From assembly GCA_037893245.1 (NCBI GenBank), contig JBAIAA010000019.1:558001-622000 (forward strand): DNA of 64,000 nucleotides. Reading direction: 5' to 3'. Below, in pieces: positions 45,701 to 56,848 of the stretch. Every line of letters begins with the position of its first letter. Within the stretch, counting starts at the first letter, position 1. The stretch is from Crossaster papposus (lineage: Eukaryota > Echinodermata > Asteroidea > Velatida > Solasteridae). The notes under the pieces were generated by a model that was not told where the DNA came from, did not search any database, and was given only the letters and a program-made list of their open reading frames with translations. Position numbers and translations under genes: made by a program.

Positions 45701-48700
45701 CAGAAGAGCTACCTCCATTGTTTACGATGTGCCCTGATGGCGAGCACAAAGAAACATGAGGAGATCCAGATTTGGGTGCCTTTTTAGATAGTTTTCTCGA
45801 CGTACGAGTGTCAAATGCTAGACGTGCGCTGACATGCGGTGGCGGTGCGCTGGACACGGTAGACACATGGTAGACATGCGCTGGGTGCGGTAGGACTACG
45901 GCATACAGACGTCCGATAACGTCCTATGTGCGCTGACATACGTCCACAAACGCTATACGTGCGTTCACAATCGGTAGACGCGCGATAGACGCGCGGTAGA
46001 GTCGCGATATGTGCGTTCGGGGTGTACGCTGAAGATGTCGTCCAACCTTTGTGGCCGTACTGTACCGAACTGCTAACGCACTCAACGAAGCCCTACCGCG
46101 GCTCTACCGCATTCTCCGCACCTCGGACGCATTTTGCCGCACACAGCGCGTAATTATCGTACGTTCACAATTTTAGTGCATGTTCAAAAATATTTGTTGG
46201 CATAGGCGCACATGCCCGTGTATCGCCGTGTACCGCCGGCCTTCTACCGAATCTGAACGAACCTCTGAAGCACCTCTACAGTGTATCAACGCATTTCGAC
46301 GCAGGAAAATAATTTGGTGCGTTAGGCGTGCGTTCAGCTGAAACGGTAGTGTGTGACTGGGCTTTAAGGCCTTTCGCTGCTTGGGTCAACAATCTTTGAG
46401 GGATAATTTATCCGCTGCAGAACTTAAATGTCATGCTGAAAATAAGTGACTGCATCTAATTTGATGACGTCGGGATTAACCGCGTTGTGATTGGACAATC
46501 CCACATCTTAGCCCTACCTATACTTATCAGGATTTGCATACGAGGTCATGGCTAGAAATGTGGCGCAAAATGTAGGAAAAACATAAGATTTCAAAAATGA
46601 TTGATCCAAGGCGCAAACGTAACTTCAGTTGATTTGTCTAAATAGTGGCCGTGTGAGGTCGCTGTTCGCGCTGTATCTTTGCACCGCGCGCTATGGGCGC
46701 AAGCTAGCACATGCAGCGCGCACGTGGCGTGTATTTCTGGACGGAGATGGCCCTGTCACACTAGAACGTTTTAGGCCAACGCGTGAGTAGCGCGTTAAAA
46801 ATAGTTGATACGCTGGCAAACGCTGAACTTTCACAGAAAAAGTCAAGTTCAACCGTGATTTCAGCGTGTCCATAACGCGTTAATAACGGGTTCATAGCGT
46901 TCGCCAGCGCGTGAATAACGCGTTAGTAACGCGCTCGATGACTGATGAACGACTGCCCAGCGCGTGAGTAGCGCGGTCCAACGCGCGCCAGCGTACGGCA
47001 ACGACCACATGATTAGTTGTACAAAAAGATGACGCGCTACTACAGTAATGGCCCTGTCACACCAGAACGTTTTATGCCAACGTGTTGAAATTTCGGCAAC
47101 ACGCGGATAAACGCTGACCAACGCTAGGCCAGCGTTCGCAACGCGCTGAGCGCGTTACCCACACGCTGGAACACGCTGGAACACGCTGAGACAAAAATAC
47201 GTTTTTCAACATACCTAAAAAAATTCAGCGTTTGCCAGCGGCGCGCAAGAAGGCCGTTACTCACGCGTCAAACGCGCTAGACGATCTTTACCAACCCACT
47301 ACTCTCACGCTGGCGACCCGCTGTCGTATTTTTACTATAAATCAGTGATGCGTTCCTTACACGCTGAGCGCGTTCCTCACACGCTACTTACGCGCTGGCA
47401 TACGCTATGAACCCGTTATCAACATGCATGAACACGCTAAAATCACGGTTCCACTTGACTGTTTCTGTGAAAGTTCAGCAATTGCCAGCGTATCAACTAT
47501 TTTTAACGCGCTACTCATGCATTGGCCTAACACGTCCTGGTGTGGCAGGGCCATAACCAGCGTGTCGCAAGCGTACGCCGGCGTACGCCAGCGTGTGAGT
47601 AGCGGGTTGATAACGATCGCCTAGCGTGTTCGACGCGTGAGTAACGAATCTAAAACGCGCCGCCAGCGTGTGCAGTCACACGCTGGCAAACGCTGGAAAT
47701 TGTAGCTATTTTGAAAAAAATCTTTTTTCCTCAGCGTATGACAGCGTGTCCCAGCGTGTGAGTAACGCGCTCATCGTGTTGCTAACGCTGGCCTAGCGTT
47801 GGTTAGCGTTTGCCAGCGTGTTGCCAAAATTACAACACGCTACTCACGCGTTGGCCTAAAATGTTCTGGTGTGACAGGGCCAATAACGACAGACGGCTAT
47901 CGACGAACGCGCCTTGACCAAGGCTAGTTTTTCTTTAAAACTGCATCATTATGTCAGCTATTTTGACTAACATTTTTTAAGCTTTCCGAAAAGAGATTTG
48001 ATGACTCTTTGCTGAATACCAGACGGTTATTTACTGTGCGTTGAATAGGTACATAACAGTCACTGTTTTGTGCACAACAAAAAACACCTACGACGCGTCG
48101 CCACTGACCTCTACACCTCTGTAGAGGTCAGTGCGCGCATAATGTATTTCGTAAAAATGGATTTCACGACGCGTCGCAGGGCTGCGATGCATCATGGCTA
48201 CAAAGAGTTTAGTAAAATCGGGTGCAGGTATCACGCGCACTCCGGGCTCACGCTTTAACAAATCCTGTTGGAGTGACGCCCGGATCATACACGCGCACGC
48301 ACCACAGATTTAATATAAGTTTAATGTAAAATGATTTAACAGTAATTAAACATATATTTTACTTCTTAATATTGTTTACTTTTGTTTAAAAAGCGTTTTT
48401 ATATTTAATATCAATGCAAATATGCATGCAATTTACTCGGAGATTTTTGCGCGTCGCGCGCCACACGCACTGCACTGCGTAGAGCGTCTATGATAGAACG
48501 AGGGATTTGCGAACAACGAATAGCAGTACGTTCGTACGCGCTGCCGACCTGTCTTATTAAATATATATAAGCCTTTGCGAAATCTTTGCTTCGTCTCTGG
48601 CTTTGCTTCCGAATTTCAAATCACTGAAAGGCAAACTTAAATGAAGGCAAATTGAAATACACTTTTGGGTTTTGGGTTCACATCAATCGAGTGGATGTTT

Positions 48701-49603
48701 CTGAAGCACAACATGCATCAGAATGTGGCTGGGGATCTCGCAGTTGTAAAGGCTAAAATCACCTTAAGCCACAGACGAAACGAAGCCAGAGATTAAAAAA
48801 AGGCCATTTAATCCTCGCTGGACATTGGCGCGCGCTTCCCGCGTATTGCGTGATGTTACACAGAACGCAAGCTGCCGATACAGCGTGAATTAAGGACTAT
48901 AGAATACCAACCTCGTTACCATGGCTACGATCTTGCTGCGCCATGTTTTTCAACCATGCCTTGCGCGATCTTATCCTCTGGAATTGTCTAATTTAAATGT
49001 GCCATATATTGGCACATTTAGGGATGCAGTCGATGCATTTAACGCGCGACGCCATCTTTAACATTTTGTAATTGTTATTTTGTAGAATCAATCCTTTCAA
49101 ATATGATATTTTGACGTGGCGTTATTTAGCAAGGATTTGTATTAAATTTACGTACATCTGTGGTGCAGCTATAACGTAAGAAACGGGTTTTGAGCAAGAA
49201 AAACGAGGCTTTCAAAATCAATATTGTACAGGTAAGGCGCAGGTATTTTTGATAAAACGAAATGTACTAACTTACTCGTGTTAATGTCCACAGCAGGTGT
49301 ATTTAGCCAAATGAAGGATGGTACATCAACTCCGTTCACGTTATTGAAGATGTTGTCTGCGAACTTCGAAATGAATAAGATGTCTTCGGGGTCTGTTGCC
49401 GTTGCAAGGGAGCCGCTTCGACCGTGATATTTGAGACGCTGGCAGAACGCCTGTGCTTCCGTGTACGACAAATGGTCTTGGTAATACCTGTAGCACTTGT
49501 TTCTGTTCCCCGTCCATTGAAAATTGCACGGCGAACACGCTGCCTGTGTAGAATCAACCAAATCCACGACAAGCGCGACCGCCAAAATTAGCCAAACAGC
49601 CAT
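36546..49603 (-). CDS. U3 gene: secreted split C-type lectin with LamG and Ig cassettes
   Basis: Join of 49603-49276, 41140-40403, 39806-39480 and 36709-36546: 1,557 coding bases, 518 residues plus stop. All four exons are open with intact splice signals. Intron 1 is about 8.1 kb and contains a 4.7-kb Harbinger-type element and a self-nested foldback element. It also shows a deletion relative to U4 just upstream of the LamG exon near 41,203. Intron 3 retains a frameshifted copy of the SAM-like exon fragment. Architecture, secretion and uncertainty are as for U1. Confidence 0.67.
37081..37146 (+). pseudogene. SAM-like exon fragment, U3, frameshifted
   Basis: Same block as at 1883 with one base lost after the GAACAA codons, which breaks the frame. 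Confidence 0.35.
38193..38212 (+). repeat. Poly-C tract in U3 intron 3
   Basis: About 19-20 C where U1 and U4 have only a short C-rich stretch. Confidence 0.8.
39140..39216. repeat. Short hairpin element, U3, arm deleted
   Basis: Same element as at 3867, with about 20 bases of the right arm lost. Confidence 0.65.
39480..39806 (-). CDS. U3 exon 3: Ig-like domain
   Basis: 327 bases, phase 1-1. It differs from the U4 copy by only about two residues (SHNSK against SRNSK, NVSRC against NASRC). Canonical Ig cysteines and Trp are present. Confidence 0.82.
40403..41140 (-). CDS. U3 exon 2: LamG-like jellyroll domain
   Basis: 738 bases, 246 codons, phase 1-1. The split first codon is Thr rather than Ile. 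Core LamG strands are conserved. In the first two variable segments it groups with U2 (STNADK, IAVRSENFTVDEKF). In the third it groups with U1 and U4 (ERVPQSGTQSDGCTRLYIG). Homology upstream of the acceptor ends near 41,203, where intron 1 jumps to sequence seen near 60,990 in U4. Confidence 0.83.
42308..43731 (+). pseudogene. Harbinger accessory DNA-binding protein, frameshifted
   Basis: Starts at the ATG of MPPKSTAKKTKTS. The first frame gives a basic Ser/Ala-rich region and then a MADF/Myb-like DNA-binding region (FLTRPEEKSMLEWLHDNP, followed by GKTVDHILGWWR). From about 42,860-42,880 the sensible reading moves to another frame, which runs PRASISRRPTTTS, EEDRILVTLAKRLED, a BESS-like helix region (YIKDLIRTMSPTHFKKMKR) and a Gln/Pro-rich tail to the TAG at 43731. 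A single small insertion or deletion near 42,870 explains this. Such partners carry the transposase into the nucleus and bind element ends in known Harbinger systems. AATAAA lies at 43781. Confidence 0.75.
43781..43786 (+). terminator. Poly(A) signal of the accessory gene
   Basis: AATAAA about 50 bases after the stop. Confidence 0.6.
44397..44402 (-). terminator. Poly(A) signal of the transposase gene
   Basis: AATAAA on the minus strand about 95 bases after the transposase stop. Confidence 0.5.
44496..45718 (-). pseudogene. Harbinger DDE transposase (HARBI1-like nuclease), broken
   Basis: DDE_Tnp_4-type nuclease. From the ATG at 45718 one frame reads MEVALLQHNHDLLHL, an Arg-rich stretch with a TGA at 45629-45631, then RDVWVRPWIARRAEF and LMVELRNEDARSFRNFLRM, and a TAG at 45413-45415. 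A deletion then removes the segment expected between KLAITL and PPNTISVVVREVC and shifts the frame. The rest is open from 45323: the catalytic Asp of GDLDGKHVACK, the Asp pair of IGDDAFAL, and the Glu of RVVENAFGILANRF, then HNLMRIR and a basic tail. All three catalytic positions survive, but two stops and the deletion make it inactive. It ends at 44496 with AATAAA downstream at 44397-44402. Confidence 0.82.
46748..47882. mobile_element. Foldback element containing an inverted copy of itself
   Basis: Outer element with ends TGGCCCTGTCACAC and its complement, flanked by AGA on the left and ATA on the right. The same position in U4 near 61,787 is the uninterrupted GGACGGATAACGAC, so the target duplication is 3 bp (ATA, left copy mutated). 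Without the inner copy it is about 627 bp. The interior is built of AACGCG, CAGCGT and ACGCTGG motifs. No protein is encoded. Confidence 0.85.
47049..47553. mobile_element. Inner inverted copy of the same foldback element
   Basis: 505 bp flanked by perfect TAA duplications. Its left end matches the outer right end and its right end matches the outer left end, over well beyond the terminal motif, so it inserted in reverse orientation. Confidence 0.85.
48102..48133. repeat. Perfect 14-bp hairpin
   Basis: CACTGACCTCTACA, a 4-base loop, then the complement. The U4 copy near 62,000 has insertions in one arm. Confidence 0.6.
49276..49603 (-). CDS. U3 exon 1: signal peptide + N-terminal half of CTLD
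   Basis: 328 bases. Signal peptide MAVWLILAVALVVDLVDS, then the CTLD half with the same four cysteines. Changes include KCYRYYQDH and VDINT before the A|GTAAGT donor. A poly-C tract (49871-49889) lies about 270 bases upstream. Confidence 0.85.
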
Positions 49604-49632
49604 CGTGAGATCACAAGGGTGTTAACTGGGCT

Positions 49633-49640
49633 CACTTATA
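49633..49640 (-). promoter_or_regulatory. TATA box candidate, U3 gene
   Basis: Conserved TATAAGTG 30 bases upstream of the U3 ATG. Confidence 0.4.
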
Positions 49641-49870
49641 GGCCTAAAGTCATAGATCATTAAACGCCGGCCTTTACAGTAATTTCGGTTTGATTCGATT
49701 TGATACCAATATAGATAGGAACAAATAAATAGGAACCGCAGAGGTGCTAAATTCCGAGAAAAATATGAGGCTCGACGCCAATAAGTAAGAATCTCAACAT
49801 TGGTGGATTCCATTGTCGCAAAATATGGGGGTGGTTGTAAAACACGGTGGCAATGATGTATCGTAAATGT

Positions 49871-49889
49871 CCCCCCCCCCCCCCCCCCC
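49871..49889 (+). repeat. Poly-C tract upstream of U3 exon 1
   Basis: 19 consecutive C at the position equivalent to 31465 in U2. Confidence 0.9.
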
Positions 49890-51192
49890 TTGCAAACTGT
49901 GTGAAAGTGGATCTCACCTACTATCCCGAGTCGTTAAAACACCCCTCCCTCTGAATGGACTCAACGTTTTGTTCTCTATAGACTACGCGTGGGCGTCTGT
50001 TCAATGAAAGTATGGACAATTAAACATTTTCAAAGTGGGGTTGATTTACCGTATAATAGGCGTATATTTTCCCTCGCTACCATTTTAATTTCCTCATTTT
50101 TACTGTACAGCTTCATGTAGCAGCATAAACGGAAAATACTGTGACGGCCGTCCATATTATTACTGTCCATATATTATTGTGCAGTGTAGAACGAGTTTTG
50201 GGGTCACAAAAAGGACGATCAAAATTCAAGCTGTTTAGCGCTAGTTGTAATTCCAGCCGTAAAATTTTCGCCTTGTGCGGACGTGTAAGAAACCATAATT
50301 GTGTGCATTGGTGCTGTGTGTAATTTATGTGACGCACAGAACGTGTATCTTACATTTAATAAAAACGACAGGAAAAAAACGTATGCCTATATAATCCGTC
50401 GTGTCCGATTAACTGGGAATTCTTTTTGATGCACAAAAATAGGGTAAAAATTATATTTTTACAAGTTCTAAAAACATGCTTTAACGTATGCTCTAAAAAT
50501 AGCATAAAGGTGACATTTAAAACATTTTTTTGGTTCTCGGATAAGGGCAATGATAAATCTTTGTAATGATATAGTTGATTTGGTGATATAATTTTGAATT
50601 TTGGCTGGGTCATTTTTTTAAAATAAACTAAAAAACAGTTTTGGCGGCCCCAAAACTGGCACCATGGCAACAGGCATAGAACAAAAAAGTTCTATTTTGG
50701 TTACTTGCTCACCAAGTTCTTTCATATTAAAAAATATAAAACAATTGCCGAGGACACTCAATGGGCGTATCTACACCACACTGAGCGAAAGACACTCATG
50801 TTTTTAGATCCTTATTTTCTTTTAAATTAAACTCACTCCAACAATAAACTTGGCGATCTGCGAAGAACCAGCTTAGATCAATTTACAACATTTGCAAACA
50901 AAAACAAAGACCAAATAATCACCAAATACTTTACTGGACTTTTAAAAAGCATCCTGTAAAATAATGGCTCCTGGTGTGGTGACATTTTCAAGTAAAGTGA
51001 AAACAACTTGAAAAAACTGACTTTTTCAAATACTGCTCCTAATTTATTCCATATTTTCTTTACAATTGATTACACATCTATGAAGTGGTACACATAACTT
51101 ACCTTACACATAACTTACACCTTGACTGAAGCTCTATGGAGAATGTACATAGAGCATGAGCAGTGTGAAAGTACAAAGTAACAAATAACCTC

Positions 51193-51412
51193 AATCCTCC
51201 AAAATCCTCATTTGGATAAATACCTAAGTAACCTCAATCCTGCCAAATTTTTATGATCCAGCATTAGTTTAGGCCTTATGACCTGGATCCTGCATTATCC
51301 TCCAGTGTCAAAAAACCAAACGCCCTTAATCCAGCAAATTCCGACGCATCAACTTCCAATTGATCTCAATCCTGTAAAATCCTGCAATTTGTAAAGAGGA
51401 TTTTGGAGGATT
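51193..51412. repeat. Inverted-repeat element, U3
   Basis: Same as 11552-11766. Confidence 0.55.
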
Positions 51413-52399
51413 GGGGAAGGTTAGGGTTAAGACATTCCCAGTTTATACAACCAACTAATGTCGCGAATTTAGTGGTATTCCTACATGTAATAAGCCTACA
51501 CACAGACAAAATACACAGGTTGTGTTCAAATTTACATAATTGCAATGTGCTATACAAACCTGCTAATACTAGGTTTAATAAAACTTTACACAAAACAATT
51601 AGGTAAAATATTACAAACTATAATGGTAAAACAATTAAGACTTTAATGGAATCTAAAGGTAGAATACACCATTGGTAATTGCTTGAATTATCATGAATAG
51701 GTGGATTTGGAGGGGTTGTTTTTTATAGTAAATTCCCTTTAACGGACCTGTCCAAAGTTTTACAATCATGCTTAGAAAAGCAAGGAAAACGGCGGTCGTT
51801 TTCAACCGGCGTCGGGCAGTGGTTCTTAGAGGTTTTTTTTGCCGTCCGGCGATTGTGATTTTTTTTGTATAAAATTCAATTTTTCGGACCAATTACGGAA
51901 TATCTAGTGCAATCATTTTGCTGGATGCCCACAATCATTATTTAATTTCAAATAAGCAAGACATTTCTTAATAATTCGGTAGTAATTTGTTTTATCGATA
52001 TCTGCAAATGTTGTATCTTACCTTTAACTTATTACACTTTAGTTTCAGTAAAATGTACAAATGCTATGATAAGCCTAACTACTATACCATACACATTAAA
52101 TTACACTATGCTAACAAGTTAAATAAATCAACCAATTCAAGTAAATACGTTCAATTCTCGTCTTACCCTCAGAATATCACGATGTTGTGTATATCTGTAC
52201 CACAATTATTATAATTTATACATACTTATAAGTTAATTCCACCCACGATTTATCATCTATTTTGATTAGGGAACAACAGTGTGAGACACTGGTCGCGTAT
52301 TTTATCCTATGAGGGTTAGGGATAACTATCATAAATGGGCGGCTCTAGACCCCTCGCGTCATGATTATTCAGTAGTTTAACTTTGACACAAATACATTG

Positions 52400-53020
52400 T
52401 TATTGTGTTTATTGGAAAGGATCGTAATCACACGATTATTCGAATTATTAGAACGATTCTCGGTCACATGGGAAGGACATTAAATTGAAGGACGTGTAAC
52501 GCATGGGTTATGTGGATTGTTTCTTTCTTTTTCTGTGAGACTATTGTGTTTTGTTTAGTTGTGTTTTTTTGGGAAGAGGCGTAATCATACATTCAGCTTA
52601 CGTTTTTTTTAATTATTGGAACGATTATCGGTCACACGAAGGACATTAAATTGAAGGACGTGTAACACATGGGTTATGTGGATTGTTTCTTTCTTTTTCT
52701 GTGAGACTATTGTGTTTTGTTTAGTTGTGTTTTTTCGGGAACAGGCGTAATCATACATTCAGCTTACGTTTTTTAAATTATTGGAACGATTATCGGTCAC
52801 ATGAAGGACATTAAATTGAAGGACGTGTAACGCTGGGTTATGTGGATTTGTTTTTCTTTTTCTGTGAGACTATTTTTTTGGTTTAATTATTAGAACGATT
52901 CTCGGTCACATGGGAAGGACATTCAATTGAAGGACGTGTAACGCTGGGTTATGTGGATTGTTTTTCTTTTTCTGTGAGACTATTTTTTTTATTTGGGTTA
53001 AAGATGAAGTGCTTTTGCAA
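52400..53020. repeat. Tandem repeat of roughly 165 bp, U4
   Basis: About four to five copies, the cleanest array in the window. Confidence 0.7.
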
Positions 53021-53619
53021 GAAAATAGCAAGGAGAAACCGGTTTATGCAGGTATACTCAAGGAATATCAGTTTATTTTGTTGTGTTTGTTTGATCAATT
53101 CTAGAGTTAGCTGCGGTGAATCAGAACGCATTCTATATAGAAAAGGGAGGGTGTTTATGGGAGTTTTCACAAGCCCGAACTTTTTCTCATCGTTTTCGTA
53201 ATTTTTTTGGAGATGCTGAAACAGTTCTGGTGCGTGAAATATCATAGGATTTTATGTTTGTGGCTGGTCTGCAGAGATAAATCTGTATACTTATGATTTG
53301 CTGGTACGCCAGCAGTGTGGTTGCGTAACTATACTGCCCAGAGCGTAATTTTTAATTTAAGTTTTTATCTTAGTGAGAAGAGAACCCCTCCGGGTTTTTT
53401 TGTTATTTGTTTGAGAGGCAGAAAAGGTTATGCTGACAAGTATCATAAGGAATGTATTTGTAACTGGTCTGCAGAGATAAATCTGTAATTGTACGTTATC
53501 TAGTGGGTATGCCATAGAGTGGTAGTTTGACTGGCCTCTCCAGAGCGTAATTTTTAACTCCCCCCACCTTTTTTGTGATATATGTACACGCATCTGGGGG
53601 TAAGTTCTAGCCACATTAT

Positions 53620-53795
53620 CCCTGCTAGATGACAGTCAGTGGTTTGAGTTCGTTGACGGGCAAATACATAAAACGTCTGCGGGCCAATTGGGTTGGACAT
53701 TTCCCGAGAGCGGGAGTTTCAAACCCCGTCTCTGGTTTTGGCGACGCGATAACTGGTTTGTGTATTGCAACAGTGGTTCTTTGTTTTTAGTTCAC
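53620..53795 (+). other. Trp-rich open segment of unknown nature, U4
   Basis: Plus-strand reading DDSQWFEFVDGQI, then LGWTFPESGSFKP and LWFWRRDNWFVYCNSG. The U2 copy (about 13,678-13,840) keeps the frame with conservative changes. The U1 copy (about 413-540) has an internal deletion. I do not recognise a family, and it may be chance within a repeat. Confidence 0.25.
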
Positions 53796-54601
53796 TCAGT
53801 GATTGATTATTACCGGTGATAATATGCTGTCCCCTCTTTTGTTTCCTTTTTTGGACGGGGAGCAGAGCATACTTTTGTGTTATTCCATGTGTTTATTGGG
53901 AAGGGGCGTAATCATACATGCAGCTTACGTTTTTGTTATTTATTAGAACGATTATCGGTCACATGGGAAGGACATTAAATTGAAGGACGTGTAACGCTGG
54001 GCTAATTTGATTTTTTGTTTTCTTTTTTTCTGTGAGACTATTGGTGTTTTTTATTTGTTAAAGATGAAGTGCCTTTGCAAGAAAAAAGCAAGGAGAAATC
54101 GATTTATGCAGGCATACTCAAGGAATATCAGTTTATTGTTTGTGTTTGTTTGATCAATCCTAGAGTTAGCTCCGTTGGCAACTTTTTGTTAAAAACGAGA
54201 CGTTATGAAATTGAATTGACGGCGCAACGTCATGGTGACGTCGCACATTTGTAATAATTATGTGCGTATATAGCTATGTCCTATGTTATATTTCGTTATA
54301 AAAGTTATTTAGTGCAAATGTATACATAGCTGATTTGATAAAATCTTAACCAAATATAGTTCATGTACTACTGACTCGTTTATTAATGCCGTTGTCTTAA
54401 CACATTTTCATGTTGATAAAACTTAATAAATTAAGTAGAATTCAATTTTTTCAAATAGAATATATATATATATTTGTTTAACTCAAGTATTCAATTAAAC
54501 ACAAAAACAATTTGGTATTGGGCCTATTTCATCATTATTCGTTTAATATTTTCTTTGGTCAGGATTCATTTTTAGTGTGCCTCCTCGCTCAACAAATTTG
54601 C

Positions 54602-54765
54602 TTACATCTGGCAAATGAAAGGATATTTTTGCTGATCCGCTGAGCAAGAACCGTCGAGGCCTGACGCGACGGTTGGGGGCGCCGAGTCGCAATACGTCTC
54701 AGGGTTGTCGCCATCTTGGATTATGAACTGGGTTTCGTCGTTTCCTACCGCCCGCAAGGAAAGAC
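54602..54765 (-). CDS. U4 exon 4: C-terminal half of CTLD and stop
   Basis: 164 bases after acceptor AATGTGTAG. Same reading as U1 with GLDGSC. Ends FICQM, TAA. Confidence 0.75.
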
Positions 54766-55141
54766 CTACACATTGAGTTAAAAAATGGTGGAAAACGCAT
54801 GCAGTGAAATTGCACATCTGACTTGTGGAAAATGTCATTCACTTGGCAGCACTGCCTTCACAAAAATGCAGAAATCATTGGTTGGTTTGTGACGTACACT
54901 CTTAAAAAGACTAGTATAGTAACAAAATATTAGGTACAAATAATTATGTAAAAACAAACATAATTTCGGTAAAACTCGCCGGAAAATAAGTACCTCGCAG
55001 ATACGTATTTTGTTTAATACATGTTGAATAAGTAAAGAAGCCAATTGACATAACTTATGTAAAAACGTACTTAATGAGGTAAACCTTTACTAAAGTTAGG
55101 TAAACAAGTAGGCCAACACGCGCACAGCGCAGAGAAGCAAG

Positions 55142-55208
55142 ATGGACAACATAAACACCAGACGTTTGTTAGAACAATGGGGCATGCCACAACTTGCAGT
55201 CTTTGAAG
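55142..55208 (+). pseudogene. SAM-like exon fragment, U4
   Basis: Same reading as U1 with the donor intact. Confidence 0.35.
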
Positions 55209-56416
55209 GTAACGTTTTTTTCTAAACCAATTGTGATTGTTATACTGTATCCAATACCGAGAAATGCCTGGACCACAAAGTACTATAGGATATTGCTATT
55301 TTTGTAGTGATGATCACAACAATAACTCATTGTGATTGGATTATGTTAGGCATAATGTGTGCACACGACTAGATGTGCGTAGTACAAATAAGTGCATATA
55401 CTTGTACATGTACATGTACGTTGATATTTGGTTGTATACACAACCTGTAGGCCAATATTAAACTTTTCCGATTTGAAAATTTGGATTCCGATTTTTTTCA
55501 AAAAGTATGCAGACGATGTTGTCTTCCTGGACGAAGAAAATAAACCCCTGGAGTGAACCACCTCCAGCCAGTAGCAGCAGAGAAACTGAAAGTCTACGAA
55601 CACAGAGTTTACTAATGTTAAACCACGGATACAGACTCGCATGGCTAGGCTCTCCGCGGCTATATTGAGCTGGCGTAAGAACAAGATCCTATAGGCTCCT
55701 TACTGTGCGGGACTTCAGACATTATACATGTAGGTTGCTGCATTCAAGGCAACGTAACATTTCATACGTTACGGAAACCCTGGAGTCGAGGAGCCAAGAT
55801 CCCGCTTATTTGAAATTAAGGAGTCAACAAGATAAATCAGTTGGGGGAGACATAAATGAACATAAAAATATATGAAATAAATGAACTGAAGTTTTATTTA
55901 ACAACAGTTGTGTACACCTAATGTTTTTCTAGTTTACGTAATTAAGGTGTACATATAATTACCTAAGTACCAGGTAACGTTTTACACAACTGTCATGAAA
56001 CCTTTTACCAAACAGGGTTATGTATTTTACAAAATAGCAAGCGAGTTCGTATAGTACCGGTACATGTAAAACATGGTATTTTTTTACATAACCTGTGTAA
56101 TTTTGTTTGACAGTGTACCCGTGCGCATGCGAGATGAGGTTCAAGTGCAAACAGCCTTAGTCGCACCAAGGTGTCGAATTTTTGTGGCGCTAACATCGTA
56201 CTCACACCGACAAAACAATATTGTACACGATGTTTCCGTATATTTACTGTTTATTATACTCCCCCCTGTGCTTCTGCCAGCTGCCGTGTCAATACAATTC
56301 TAATTCGAAGTTGGCCCCCATATCGTTCATTATTAGGAATGCGCATGCTCACAGCATTTGTGCGAGTAAAGAAAACCAACAAACAAAATGTGTTTTCTTT
56401 GTCATGCTTCCGGTTG

Positions 56417-56848
56417 GCGATATTTTTTTCCGTACCACCACTAACGAGCTAGCTATGGTCGTATACTAAAGCATATGCGAGTTGCGAGTCATATGCGAGT
56501 TGCGAGTCAGGTTCTCGGACTTTATTTCCCTTGAAAAAAAATTCTCCAAACCACAAATTAGTAAAAGGAAAATGTTGCAAATTACTAACAAACCTACAAC
56601 AAATGTAATAAATTAAAAACATAAAAATTAACTTATCTTATTCAAAATCAAAAATTTAACGGGTTTTGAACGGGTTTATGGGATTTGAACTCGCACCTCC
56701 TGATCAATAATCCTGTGCATTATCCACAATACATTAGAGCAATGTCTCGCTCAGTTGCGTCGTTTTAATAATTATATCATTTCGTATAAAGTGCCCTCCT
56801 GCACAATTCTATATGTAATAGCTCGATAGTGGTACGTTTAAAAAAGTC
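56417..56848 (-). mobile_element. tRNA-related SINE in U4
   Basis: 432 bp flanked by a perfect 11-bp duplication GCTTCCGGTTG (56406-56416 and 56849-56859). U1 to U3 have a single copy of that sequence. On the minus strand it carries a pol III B-box-like GAGTTCAAATCC (56681-56692) preceded by tRNA-like sequence, and an A-rich 3' end GGAAAAAAATATC. A 19-bp unit with TATGCGAGTTGCGAG is doubled near 56,471-56,508. Confidence 0.72.

Larger units (their letters stand above)
41685..46364. mobile_element. PIF/Harbinger-type DNA transposon, two broken genes
   Basis: 4,680 bp in intron 1 of the U3 gene, absent from the other units. The ends are inverted: AGCTGTAGTCACACACTA on the left and, read inward, AAGCCCAGTCACACACTA on the right. 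Both are flanked by TAA, the 3-bp TWA-type target duplication of this superfamily. It contains a plus-strand DNA-binding protein gene and a minus-strand DDE transposase gene, converging on an AT-rich spacer (43,790-44,390) with two poly(A) signals. About 430 bp on the left and 550 bp on the right carry dense GCGCA/GAACGCAC-type subterminal repeats. Confidence 0.88.
49641..52400. other. U3 5' flank and intergenic block
   Basis: Equivalent block lacking the palindrome and TTATAACACC insertions near 50,680, so it serves as the approximate empty site. No gene seen. Confidence 0.6.

Noticed and set aside
46690-47885. CRISPR-like or coding repeat array suggested by many AACGCG and ACGCTGG motifs
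   Set aside because: Repeats are irregular, lack spacers, and fall inside a nested foldback transposon in animal DNA.
56640-56770. Possible functional tRNA gene
   Set aside because: A B-box-like sequence is present but no full cloverleaf can be drawn, and 11-bp target duplications show it is a SINE.
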